The notes under the pieces are model-generated. The model saw only the letters and a program-made list of their open reading frames with translations. It did no database searches and had not been told where the DNA came from. A DNA stretch of 64,000 bases from assembly GCA_002353285.1 (NCBI GenBank), contig DEJJ01000034.1:62001-126000 (forward strand), written 5' to 3'. Made by a program: the position numbers and the translations under genes. This document shows positions 19,195 to 26,438 of the stretch, piece by piece. The stretch comes from Porphyromonadaceae bacterium UBA2751. Its GTDB lineage: Bacteria > Bacteroidota > Bacteroidia > Bacteroidales > Muribaculaceae. Positions within the stretch are counted from its first letter, which is position 1. Every line of letters begins with the position of its first letter.

Positions 19195-19479
19195 TTACCA
19201 TCCTTGCCAACCGTTGCCTTGCTGGTTGCGTGGTGGCTGGTTGCCACCACCGTAGAGGTTGCTGCGCTGTCCCTGGTTGTAACCTTGATTGTAGCCTTGG
19301 TTGTAACCCTGGTTGTAGCCGCCGTTGTTGTCCTTGTTGAGGATAACGAGTGCAGCAATCACACCTGGCACCCATCCGCAGCAGGTGAGGATGAAGGTAA
19401 TGAGGAACGACCCGCAGCCCTTGTCAACTACAGCCAGGGGCGGGAAAAAGATGGCTAATATTACTCTGAAGCACGACAT
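19195..19479 (-). CDS. YqaE/Pmp3-family small membrane protein with NQGY repeats
   Basis: A 94-residue membrane peptide. The first 50 residues are two hydrophobic helices joined by a short loop, as in the UPF0057/Pmp3 family (ILAIFFPPLAVVDKGCG and LTCCGWVPGVIAALVIL). Family members are small inner-membrane proteins linked to ion balance or stress. The C-terminal 44 residues are an unusual Gln/Asn/Gly-rich tail with four NQGY copies encoded by 12-bp tandem repeats (about 19273-19320). It heads a two-gene unit with the Fur-family gene. Confidence 0.85.
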   Translation of the reverse strand: MSCFRVILAIFFPPLAVVDKGCGSFLITFILTCCGWVPGVIAALVILNKDNNGGYNQGYNQGYNQGYNQGQRSNLYGGGNQPPRNQQGNGWQGW

Positions 19480-19568
19480 GATAATTAAGTTTTAAGTGTT
19501 AAGTATTCAGTTTGTAAATGCTGCTGCAAAAATCGTGCCAACTTTTTTGTGGAGAGGAGGATGGGACT

Positions 19569-21140
19569 CTACACTGAGCGGCTCTCGCGAGGCAGAGGTT
19601 TTACCTCGGAGGGGTCGAAGTAGTAGTAGAGCTTGAACACTCCTTTCTCGTAGCCCATCACCACGGCGGTGCCAGCGTTGCTGGTGAAGGTGCCGTCGGG
19701 GTTGAGTGTGAAGCCCTTGGTGCCCATGGCGCTGCTCATGAGCTGGAGCAGTCGCTCCTCGGTGCCGGGGGCCGTCTCGATTACTAGGAAGTTGATGGCC
19801 ACGCCGCGCAGCTTGGCGCCGTAGTTGAACTCGGCCTGTGGGCCTGCAGTGAGTGAAGTGCTGTCGGGGGTGGTGCCGAGGCTGTCGGCAGGTGCTGCAT
19901 TTCCGCTTGTGAGCGAGGCAATCTCGCTGTCGAAGATGTAGCTGCAGAACATGGGCGGCAGTGGTCGGTCAATCTGCTTGAGACCCACGTATTGAGTTGG
20001 GTCAACGCCCACGAGCTGGTTCACGTCCATGAGCGTGGATCCCTTCTTGGCAAAGGCTGCCATGTCCTCGTCGATGAAGCTGAGCAGGTTGGCGGCAGTA
20101 ACCTCAAGGTTGATGTAGCCACGCACAGCCTGACCCTCGGAATTGAAGGCCTTGAAATCGATGAACTTGGCCTTGCCCACCTGCTTGCCGTGGTCGTCAA
20201 CGAGGATCATCACGCTGTCCTTGCCCACCACGTAGCGGGTGGGGGAGATGTTCTGGATGAACTTGTAGTCGAATGGGATGAGCACGTTGTTGTCCTTGTC
20301 GACGAGGCCCATGCGGTCGCCCTTGATGACCATGTACTTGTTGTCGCCAGCATACACGCGGTCGCGGTAGTTGGCTTCCTTAATCTTCTTGGGGGTCTCG
20401 AGCGGATTGGGAACCTCCTTGCCATTGCGGTCGAGGCACACGAGCGAGTCGTTCTTGGCCACCACCAGCACGCCCATGCGGTAGTAGGGAGTGATGATTT
20501 GGTACTTGCTCATGTCAAGGTCGTAGAGCTTGTTGCCGTTGATGTCGATCACACTCATCACCTTGGCGCTGTCGCTTGCCTCGCTGAACGACACCAGTGC
20601 CACGTCGTCCTCGTTGAAGCCAGCGGCATAGCCCATGTCGGCCTTAATCACGGTGTCGCCCTTAACGTCGATATATCCATATCGGTCAAGGTCGGTGTGC
20701 ACCACCGCGCGTCCGTTGGCAAACATTGATGCAGTGAGAATGCTTGGCGAGAGCTGAGCCACCTTGTTGCAGTTCTTGTCGATGATCATGAGCGGCTCGT
20801 TGGGCTTGCTCACGATGGCGTAGCCGTCGCTATAGCAAGTGGCGCTGCTCAGCACCTCCTTGTTGACGGGAGTCTTGCAGTTGGCCACGTTGTAGATGTC
20901 GATGCGGTTGTTGGCGTTATACACCCAGAACATGTCGTCCACCACTGGCGATGGTGCGTTAACCCAGGCGTCCTTGGCAATCACCTCGCCCGTCTCAACA
21001 TTGAGTATGCTCCACTTGTTGCTGCCTTGCAGCATCACTGGCAGGTAGCGGGTCTCTTGCTGATAAATGTTCTTCTCTTGGCTGCACGAGCACAGAGCTA
21101 TCAGTGCCACCACAGCCATCATTAATAATGTCTTCTTCAT
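19569..21140 (-). CDS. WG-repeat lipoprotein
   Basis: A 523-residue lipoprotein with lipobox ALCSC (Cys about 19; acylation inferred). The mature part consists of WG-type beta repeats (about 25-420): strands like GYAIVSKPNEPLMIIDKN, RYGYIDVKGDTVIKADM, DRMGLVDKDNNVLIPFDYK. Such repeats usually build a propeller- or solenoid-like binding surface. A linker rich in Ser/Thr/Pro/Ala (about 415-445) leads to a C-terminal domain (about 445-523) ending in YYYFDPSEVKPLPRESRSV. Function unknown. It is preceded by a perfect Bacteroidetes promoter on the minus strand, and its 5' leader holds a small CCCAAGC hairpin (21181-21197). Confidence 0.85.
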   Translation of the reverse strand: MKKTLLMMAVVALIALCSCSQEKNIYQQETRYLPVMLQGSNKWSILNVETGEVIAKDAWVNAPSPVVDDMFWVYNANNRIDIYNVANCKTPVNKEVLSSATCYSDGYAIVSKPNEPLMIIDKNCNKVAQLSPSILTASMFANGRAVVHTDLDRYGYIDVKGDTVIKADMGYAAGFNEDDVALVSFSEASDSAKVMSVIDINGNKLYDLDMSKYQIITPYYRMGVLVVAKNDSLVCLDRNGKEVPNPLETPKKIKEANYRDRVYAGDNKYMVIKGDRMGLVDKDNNVLIPFDYKFIQNISPTRYVVGKDSVMILVDDHGKQVGKAKFIDFKAFNSEGQAVRGYINLEVTAANLLSFIDEDMAAFAKKGSTLMDVNQLVGVDPTQYVGLKQIDRPLPPMFCSYIFDSEIASLTSGNAAPADSLGTTPDSTSLTAGPQAEFNYGAKLRGVAINFLVIETAPGTEERLLQLMSSAMGTKGFTLNPDGTFTSNAGTAVVMGYEKGVFKLYYYFDPSEVKPLPRESRSV

Positions 21141-21210
21141 TATATTTGTTTTTTTCGTTTCTTGTTGTCAATTTTCACGCCCCAAGCCCTGCTTGGGACA
21201 ATTCAAACCA

Positions 21211-21241
21211 CAAAATTACACGTTTTTCCCCTAACCACAAA
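21211..21241 (-). promoter_or_regulatory. Bacteroidetes-type promoter of the WG-repeat gene
   Basis: Minus strand: TTTG (21241-21238), 19 bp, TAATTTTG (21218-21211). Predicted start near 21204, with a CCCAAGC-CCT-GCTTGGG hairpin at the very start of the leader. Confidence 0.75.
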
Positions 21242-21315
21242 ATCCAGATAATTTTTCTTCCCGAAATCGCCCTCATGCCACGCAAAAACCAACAGCCCTT
21301 CGCAGCAATTTAATT

Positions 21316-21354
21316 AATGCATAATGCACAATGCATAATGCACAATACACAATT
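21316..21354. repeat. Heptamer repeat block (CATTATG family)
   Basis: On the minus strand, about five imperfect heptamers of CATTATG/CATTGTG. The same family occurs at 25830, 31141 and 42627. Confidence 0.75.
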
Positions 21355-21424
21355 GGGCTGCGCTATTTAATTTTTCCTGCGTGAGCAGGCTATTATTTTT
21401 TTTTAAAAAAACACCAACAAAAAC

Positions 21425-21455
21425 TTGTAACATTAAACATTTGTTCTTAAATTTG
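21425..21455 (+). promoter_or_regulatory. Promoter of the candidate RNA and peptide cluster
   Basis: TTG at 21425-21427, 20 bp, TAAATTTG at 21448-21455. Predicted transcript start near 21462. No other -7 box is seen between here and the cluster genes. Confidence 0.6.
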
Positions 21456-21461
21456 CAACCG

Positions 21462-21804
21462 ATCAGTTAGTCCAAGAGAGGGCGGCGGGTCGAGGGCTAA
21501 AATACATATTTTTATTAATGTATAGTACAAGCCTTCTAACATTTTGGTAAAGGACGTTTACTAACGGCGTTATCTTCTGTCTTCAAACTTCGCAAATTTG
21601 AACTCTATCGGAAGATACGGCAACAATGTGGACGTCCACGTTGGGTGAATATTTTACTCGCGCGCCACCTTGTAGGTGACGTGCTTGAGCATGCAAATAT
21701 TCAGCACGGCGTGGGCTAACTGCGTTGCTTATCCTGATAGAGGGGCAATGCGAAGGCCTGAAGACGGGGTAGGCAGAAGTACAGATTCCCACGTCTTTTT
21801 TATT
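21462..21804 (+). ncRNA. Candidate structured RNA or long leader upstream of the CXXX peptide cluster
   Basis: About 340 bp between a promoter and an intrinsic terminator, without a supported protein. Several hairpins can be drawn: GTGGAC-GTCCAC (about 21631), GCCACC-TTGTA-GGTGAC (about 21663-21680), GCGTTGC paired with GCAATGC (about 21722-21752), and the terminator. It does not show the signature sequences of RNase P RNA, tmRNA or SRP RNA. An open frame crosses its 3' half but lacks a start context and runs through the terminator. It could be a stand-alone small RNA or an attenuating leader for the genes 55 bp further on. Identity unknown. Confidence 0.45.
21761..21804 (+). terminator. Intrinsic terminator of the candidate RNA
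   Basis: AGACG-GGG pairs with CCC-A-CGTCT (one bulged A), closed by an 18-nt loop and followed by six T. If this is an attenuator, readthrough would feed the peptide cluster. Confidence 0.6.
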
Positions 21805-21858
21805 TATGCACGCCTTCCATCCGAGGAATCTAAAAAGGCAGAAAAACATATCCTAACA

Positions 21859-22263
21859 ATGAAAACAGAATTACTTGTCTTATCAGTTCTTTTTCTTTTT
21901 GTAACATCACTTTCTATCAAAGCTCAAACCTATTATTATATACCAACAAAAATTATTGACAAAAATGGTGTAATAAAGAAGCCAACTGGAAATTCCACAT
22001 ATATATCATTTACAAGACAATCGGCTTATTTTTCTGATTCTAATGGGTATTCTACAGGAGGTATCACATATCTTTTTAAAGAATATGACAATCAAGGAAA
22101 TTCTATTTATGGACATTATCTTTTAGGAGGATGGATGGACAATGATTTAATTGTTTCTCAAGATAAAAGCGTTGTTAATTGGGATTTTGGGGGATTAATT
22201 CAAGTTTATCACCGTTCAACCCCATCGAACGACCCAAACAGAAATAGTAGATTAATAAGATAA
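21859..22263 (+). CDS. Small secreted protein of unknown function at the head of the peptide cluster
   Basis: I do not recognise it. The start at 21859 gives a Sec signal peptide (MKTELLVLSVLFLFVTSLSI, cleavage after KAQ about residue 24) and a 110-residue mature part rich in Tyr, Ser, Gly and Asn (YYYIPTKIIDKNGV, YLFKEYDNQGNSIYGHYLLGGW). It has no CXXX repeats and no Tat motif, so it is not another precursor. It is AT-rich like the precursor genes and ends 28 bp before the first of them, so it may be a cotranscribed partner such as an immunity or binding protein; that is speculation. Confidence 0.7.
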   Translation: MKTELLVLSVLFLFVTSLSIKAQTYYYIPTKIIDKNGVIKKPTGNSTYISFTRQSAYFSDSNGYSTGGITYLFKEYDNQGNSIYGHYLLGGWMDNDLIVSQDKSVVNWDFGGLIQVYHRSTPSNDPNRNSRLIR

Positions 22264-22291
22264 TTGTATAATCATTTTAAATAAAAGAACA

Positions 22292-22618
22292 ATGAAAGAA
22301 AAAAGAATAAAAGAAGTATTACAATCCCGTCGCCAGTTTTTCAAAAGAGCCGCTATAAGTTCTCTTCCAATTATTAGTAGCATTATTCTTACTCAGATTC
22401 CATTTATCGGAAAGAGTCAAGATGTCAGCACAACAAGTTGTAATGGATATTGTAGTAGCTCATGCGGGGGCGGTTGTAAGTCTACATGTAACGAGCATTG
22501 TAAAGGACAATCACAAATGTATCCTTCATCGTGCAAAGTTTGCCAAAATGCATGTGCTGGATGCACTGGTTATTGCAGTGGAAGTTGCAATGGCAGTTGT
22601 TCAGGTGCATCAAAGTAG
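22292..22618 (+). CDS. CXXX-repeat peptide precursor with Tat-type leader (copy 1)
   Basis: A 108-residue precursor of a predicted ribosomally made, modified peptide. The leader has the twin-arginine motif SRRQFFK (residues 12-18) followed by a hydrophobic stretch (SSLPIISSIILTQIPF) and a likely cut near GKSQ (about 43). The core (about 48-108) has 13 cysteines: six spaced exactly C-x3-C (CNGYC, SSSC, GGGC, KSTC, NEHC), a 10-residue gap, then seven with spacing of two or three. Gly and Ser dominate between cysteines. The radical-SAM maturase downstream is the presumed modifying enzyme and TatAC the presumed exporter. The gene is markedly AT-rich next to the maturase genes. Confidence 0.85.
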   Translation: MKEKRIKEVLQSRRQFFKRAAISSLPIISSIILTQIPFIGKSQDVSTTSCNGYCSSSCGGGCKSTCNEHCKGQSQMYPSSCKVCQNACAGCTGYCSGSCNGSCSGASK

Positions 22619-22660
22619 CGGTAATTTAATATTTGTTTGTCATTATTTTAACAAAAAAAC

Positions 22661-23019
22661 ATGGAGAAAAACAAAAAGAAAGACGAACTACAATCGCGAA
22701 GCAGTTTTTCAAGAAAGCTGTAAAAGATACTCTTCCCATCTTGGGAGCATTAGCTTTGCTTAATGTGCCTTTTGGGCTAATGGCGCAAGAGCGAACCAAA
22801 AAAGGAGGTTGTAATTCATCTTGTAGCGCAAACTGTTCTTATCAGTGTGTGGTTACTTGTAGAACCATGTGTGCTTACGATTGTGGAGGCTCTTGCAAGA
22901 TTAGCTGCATGTACACATGCAAAGGTCCATGTGGAAGTTCCTGCGGTGGGACTTGTATGGCTGGCGCAAAAATGAAAACAGATTCTATATCAAAAGATAC
23001 GACAATACTCAAGGAATGA
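22661..23019 (+). pseudogene. CXXX-repeat peptide precursor copy 2, frameshifted inside the twin-arginine motif
   Basis: Reading from the ATG at 22661 gives MEKNKKKDELQSR, nearly identical in nucleotides to copy 3, then the frame is lost: one base is missing at 22700-22701, where the second Arg codon should be, and a stop follows at 22721. In the next frame the sequence continues QFFKKAVKDTLPILG, a hydrophobic segment ending LMAQ, and a core with 13 cysteines in uninterrupted C-x3 spacing, ending at 23019. A longer frame from 22633 covers this core but with an out-of-frame N-terminus lacking the leader. Explanations are a real null mutation, phase variation, or a sequencing error. The core itself is intact. 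Confidence 0.8.
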
Positions 23020-23068
23020 TGCCTAAAGAAGGTGTTCTATATTTATTAATTTATTAATTTTTAATTTT

Positions 23069-23626
23069 ATGGAGAAAAACAAAAAGAAAGACGAACTGCA
23101 ATCACGTCGACAATTCTTCAAAAATTCCGCTAAGAAATGTCTACCAATATTAGGAACAATTGCAGCTATAAATTTACCACTAATTTCAAATGCTCATGAG
23201 AGCCAAAGCGAACAAGGATGTATGTTCGGCTGTTATACTGGTTGTTTTATGTCTTGTAATACAGGATGCTATGTCACATGTTCTACTTCATGCAAAAATG
23301 GGTGCACGCGCGATTGTGCAAACGGATGTACAGATTCATGCCAGAATGGATGTAAAGGTAGTTGCCTGAGTGGATGCTCTGGTTCTGCCAAACGTGGAAC
23401 TAGCAGTTCTAATAGTAGCGGTTCCTCAGGTTATTCAACTCCTCCACCATCATATAATAGTGGTTGCTCTGGTTGTGCTAGTACTTGCTTAAGTGGGTGT
23501 TCTGGCAGTTGTGGCGCATCGTGCTCTTATACTTGTACTAATACTTGCCATGGCACATGTAGTGGAGGATGCCAGGGATACTGCCAAAACACTTGTAGTG
23601 GAACGTGTCGAGGATGGTCATTATAA
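23069..23626 (+). CDS. CXXX-repeat peptide precursor with two cysteine arrays (copy 3)
   Basis: A 185-residue precursor with the same leader as copies 1 and 2: SRRQFFK at residues 12-18, then a hydrophobic part (LPILGTIAAINLPLI) ending near SNAH (about 48). The core starts around residue 55 with 14 cysteines in perfect C-x3 spacing (GCMFGC, YTGC, FMSC and so on), then a 29-residue Ser/Gly/Pro linker (about residues 108-137), then a second array of 13 cysteines, again mostly C-x3. Total 27 core cysteines. This looks like a fusion or duplication of two precursor cores behind one leader. The gene ends 16 bp before the maturase. Confidence 0.87.
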   Translation: MEKNKKKDELQSRRQFFKNSAKKCLPILGTIAAINLPLISNAHESQSEQGCMFGCYTGCFMSCNTGCYVTCSTSCKNGCTRDCANGCTDSCQNGCKGSCLSGCSGSAKRGTSSSNSSGSSGYSTPPPSYNSGCSGCASTCLSGCSGSCGASCSYTCTNTCHGTCSGGCQGYCQNTCSGTCRGWSL

Positions 23627-23642
23627 CTTTATTTCGGAAGAA

Positions 23643-24872
23643 ATGACAAAAATAAAAGATAATTCATTAACCTGGCAATCCGGTGTGGCGAAAAACATTA
23701 CGTTTATTGTCACGAAGGATTGCCAGTTGGCTTGTAAGTATTGTTATCTTGTGGGGAAGAATGAGAAGGAGCAGATGTCGTGGGAGACTGCGAAGGCTGC
23801 TATCGACTACATTCTGAGCCACGAGGATGAGTTTCGTGAGGAGAGTGTGATTTGGGACTTCATTGGCGGCGAGCCATTTATGGAGATTGACCTGATTGAC
23901 AAGATTTGCGACTACCTCAAGACCGAGATGTTCCGCCGCAACCATCACTGGTTCAACAGCTACCGTTTCTCGTTCTCGACCAATGGCATCAACTACCACA
24001 CTCCCAAGGTGCAGGAGTTCATCAAGAAGAACATCAGCCACCTCTCGATAGGCATCACTATCGACGGCACTGAGCGCAAGCACGACCTCAACCGCATCTA
24101 CAAGCAGAGCAACCCCGACGGCAGCGAGCATGGCTCCTACCGGGACGTGGTGCGCAACATCCCGCTGTGGCTGGAGCAGTTCCCAGGTGGAGCAACCAAA
24201 GTGACCATCAGCAGCCCCGACATCCCCTACATCAAGGAGAGCGTGCTGCACCTCTACTCGTTGGGCATCCACGAGGTGAACATCAACTGCGTGTTTGAGG
24301 ACGTGTGGCAGGAGGGCGACGACAAGCTATTTGAAGACCAACTCATGCAGCTTGCCGATGCAATTATTGATGGCGGTTACTACACCGACTATGCCTGCTC
24401 GTTCTACAGCGAGAACATTGGCAAGCCGCTCGACCCCGAGCTTGAGAACCAGAACTGGTGTGGTGCAGGCAAGATGCTGGCAGTGGATGCCGCCGGAATG
24501 TTCTACCCCTGCACCCGCTTCGCTGGTTATTCGTTGAGAGAAAAGAAGCCGCTCATCATCGGCAACGTGCGCGATGGCATCGACAAGAACAAGCTGCGCC
24601 CGTTCCTCACCCTCGACCGCATGACGCAAAGCCCCGACAAGTGCAAGACTTGCGAGGTGGCAAGCGGCTGTGCTTGGTGCCAGGGCGAGAACTATGACGC
24701 TGCCGCAACGAGCACCGTCTACCAGCGCGCCACAGCCATCTGCCTGATGCACAAGGCCAGAGTGAGAGCCAATAACTACTATTGGAACAAGCTCTACCGC
24801 AAGCTCGAGCTTGAAGGCCAGCGCGAGCAGTACGAGAAGAACAAACGCGAAGTAAAACCTGTTGACTGCTAA
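23643..24872 (+). CDS. Radical SAM/SPASM peptide maturase, CXXX-repeat target family
   Basis: Predicted to install modifications on the CXXX-repeat precursors, probably thioether or other Cys-linked crosslinks; the chemistry is not known. The 409-residue protein starts at 23643 (MTKIKDNSL), directly after copy 3, with GGAAGAA before the ATG; the frame continues 50 codons upstream inside copy 3 but that is not coding. The radical-SAM motif CQLACKYC (Cys 27, 31, 34) binds the 4Fe-4S cluster. The C-terminal SPASM domain has Cys 273, 290, 334, 337, 343, 346 and 367, for auxiliary clusters. GGEPF (about 77-81) is the SAM-binding motif. Composition shifts from AT-rich to GC-richer inside its first 100 bp. 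Confidence 0.92.
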   Translation: MTKIKDNSLTWQSGVAKNITFIVTKDCQLACKYCYLVGKNEKEQMSWETAKAAIDYILSHEDEFREESVIWDFIGGEPFMEIDLIDKICDYLKTEMFRRNHHWFNSYRFSFSTNGINYHTPKVQEFIKKNISHLSIGITIDGTERKHDLNRIYKQSNPDGSEHGSYRDVVRNIPLWLEQFPGGATKVTISSPDIPYIKESVLHLYSLGIHEVNINCVFEDVWQEGDDKLFEDQLMQLADAIIDGGYYTDYACSFYSENIGKPLDPELENQNWCGAGKMLAVDAAGMFYPCTRFAGYSLREKKPLIIGNVRDGIDKNKLRPFLTLDRMTQSPDKCKTCEVASGCAWCQGENYDAAATSTVYQRATAICLMHKARVRANNYYWNKLYRKLELEGQREQYEKNKREVKPVDC

Positions 24873-24878
24873 AAAACT

Positions 24879-25823
24879 ATGCTACAATACTTAGTAATTC
24901 TGCTTGACGACACCAGCACAAGCTACTGTCACTATGGCGTGAACAAGAAGGAGCGCAGGCTCATCTCGCTCGACCATCTGCGCCAGGGCATCCGCTTCGG
25001 CATGGTGGAGAACCTGATGATACAGTTTGTCTACCCCGACTATGCTCTGCCACAGGAATATCTCGATGTTATTGACACCATCGACCACAGCAACATCAAG
25101 CCAATGGCAGTCCTCGACAATGACACCGACATTGTGGTGCTCAATAGTTGGGACTACGATGCCTCTAAACTGAAAGACGCTGTGGTGGTGCTGCGCACTG
25201 GCTGGAAACAGCTCAACGAGAACCACGGCATGCTCAAAGACCTGCTCGCCGTGGTGCAGCGACTCAATGTGGTTATCACCGACGTGGAACGCATGACCGA
25301 CAGCGACCGTGAGCAATACAAAACCGTACTCGCTTCGCTTGGCAAAGAAGTGGAGCAACTTTATGTGGACGGGAAGTCACCGCAGTTCAACCTGCTCACC
25401 GACCGCATGATGCTCACCGCGATGAACAACTGCAACGCTGGTGACACCACCATCACCCTGGCGCCAAACGGCAAGTTCTACACATGCCCAGCATTCTACT
25501 ATGAAGAAGAGAGCAATAGTGTGGGCGACCTTGACAGCGGTCTTGACATCAAGAACAAGCAGCTCTACCGTCTCGACCATGCCCCAATATGCCGCAAGTG
25601 CGACGCTTGGCAGTGCCGCCGCTGCACTTGGCTCAACCGCAAGACCACCCTCGAGGTCAACACCCCGAGCCATGAGCAATGCGTGGCAGCCCACCTCGAG
25701 CGCAACGCCTCACGCGACTTGATGCTCTCGCTCCGCAGCAAGGGAACTTTCCTGCCCGACAAGGAAGAAATCAAGGAATTAACCTATCTCGACCCATTCG
25801 AGATAGCAACTCAATGGAAATAG
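24879..25823 (+). CDS. CXXX-repeat peptide maturase partner, radical-SAM-like without the CX3CX2C motif
   Basis: A 314-residue protein 6 bp downstream of the maturase. The N-terminal half (MLQYLVILLDDTSTSYCHYG) has no CX3CX2C and only one early cysteine (C17), so it cannot bind the usual SAM cluster. The C-terminal third keeps a SPASM-like set: NNCNAG, FYTCPAF, CRKC, QCRRC and EQC (about residues 188-275). I assign it to the group annotated as CXXX repeat peptide maturase. A role as a scaffold or substrate-binding partner of the active maturase, as in other pseudo-radical-SAM pairs, is inferred. Confidence 0.8.
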   Translation: MLQYLVILLDDTSTSYCHYGVNKKERRLISLDHLRQGIRFGMVENLMIQFVYPDYALPQEYLDVIDTIDHSNIKPMAVLDNDTDIVVLNSWDYDASKLKDAVVVLRTGWKQLNENHGMLKDLLAVVQRLNVVITDVERMTDSDREQYKTVLASLGKEVEQLYVDGKSPQFNLLTDRMMLTAMNNCNAGDTTITLAPNGKFYTCPAFYYEEESNSVGDLDSGLDIKNKQLYRLDHAPICRKCDAWQCRRCTWLNRKTTLEVNTPSHEQCVAAHLERNASRDLMLSLRSKGTFLPDKEEIKELTYLDPFEIATQWK

Positions 25824-25829
25824 TTATTT

Positions 25830-25857
25830 AATGCATAATGCACAATTCACAATTCAT
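25830..25857. repeat. Heptamer repeat block (CATTATG family)
   Basis: On the minus strand, four imperfect heptamers, directly after the stop of the preceding gene. Confidence 0.7.
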
Positions 25858-25899
25858 AGTTCAAAATCACTACTGCTTTAGATTAATTATAAACGAAAT

Positions 25900-26175
25900 A
25901 TGACACGCAAATTAGTAGGTCAGGTAACACCTGAGGAGAAAAACGAGATTCAGGCGCTCTTTGAGCGTCGCAACGGACTAAACGAGCTGGCCAAAGTGCT
26001 CACTGCCGACAATGCCGAGCTATATGAGAAGCTGGTGGCCGACATGGGCGAGACAGGCACCAAGTTCCAAAATTGGTGGGACAGAATGGCACAGAAGTAC
26101 AACTGGGAAAGCTCACCAAACGGCAACTGGGAAATAAACTTTGACACCTGCGAAATATTCCTCAACGCCGAGTAA
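25900..26175 (+). CDS. CXXX-repeat peptide modification system small protein
   Basis: A 91-residue acidic soluble protein with no signal peptide. Predicted helical N-terminal half (EEKNEIQALFERRNGLNELAKVL) and an aromatic C-terminal half (FQNWWDRMAQKYNWESSPNGNWEINF). It sits between the maturases and tatA and matches by context and look the small accessory protein that accompanies CXXX-repeat clusters. It may be the leader-binding or delivery factor; this is inference. It has one Cys, near the C-terminus. Confidence 0.75.
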   Translation: MTRKLVGQVTPEEKNEIQALFERRNGLNELAKVLTADNAELYEKLVADMGETGTKFQNWWDRMAQKYNWESSPNGNWEINFDTCEIFLNAE

Positions 26176-26204
26176 AACGTACTAAAAACTCATAACTCAT
26201 AACT

Positions 26205-26438
26205 ATGTTACTGATGATAGGCACCACCGAGCTGCTGCTGGTCGCAGGACTGGCACTGCTGCTCTTCGGTGGCAAGAAACTGCCCGAGATGATGAAGGGC
26301 ATGGGACAGGGCGTGAAAAGCTTCAAAGAAGGGCTTAATTCTCCAACCGAGGAGCCTCAAAATGAGGAGAAACCTGCCGACGAAGCACAACCAGAGCAAC
26401 CTGCCGCGACACAGGAAACCGCCACACCCGAGCAATGA
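26205..26438 (+). CDS. tatA: Sec-independent protein translocase TatA
   Basis: A 77-residue Tat pore subunit. One short N-terminal membrane helix (about 5-20), the conserved hinge FGGKKLPEMMKGMGQGVKSFKEG (Phe-Gly then amphipathic helix, about 21-43), and an acidic Glu/Pro/Ala-rich tail. It overlaps tatC by 4 bp (ATGA). No separate tatB is present, as is common in Bacteroidetes. An in-frame ATG three codons later is a possible alternative start. The upstream 25 bp is an A-rich leader with repeats of AACTCAT. Confidence 0.93.
   Translation: MLLMIGTTELLLVAGLALLLFGGKKLPEMMKGMGQGVKSFKEGLNSPTEEPQNEEKPADEAQPEQPAATQETATPEQ

Noticed and set aside
21462..21804. RNase P RNA, tmRNA or SRP RNA
   Set aside because: No GAGGAAAGTCC/ACAGAA core, no tag reading frame with tRNA-like ends, and no SRP GGAA hairpin.
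22633..22700. N-terminal extension MFVIILTKKHGEKQKE for precursor copy 2
   Set aside because: It is out of frame with the leader shared with copy 3; the leader start at 22661 matches copy 3 almost base for base.
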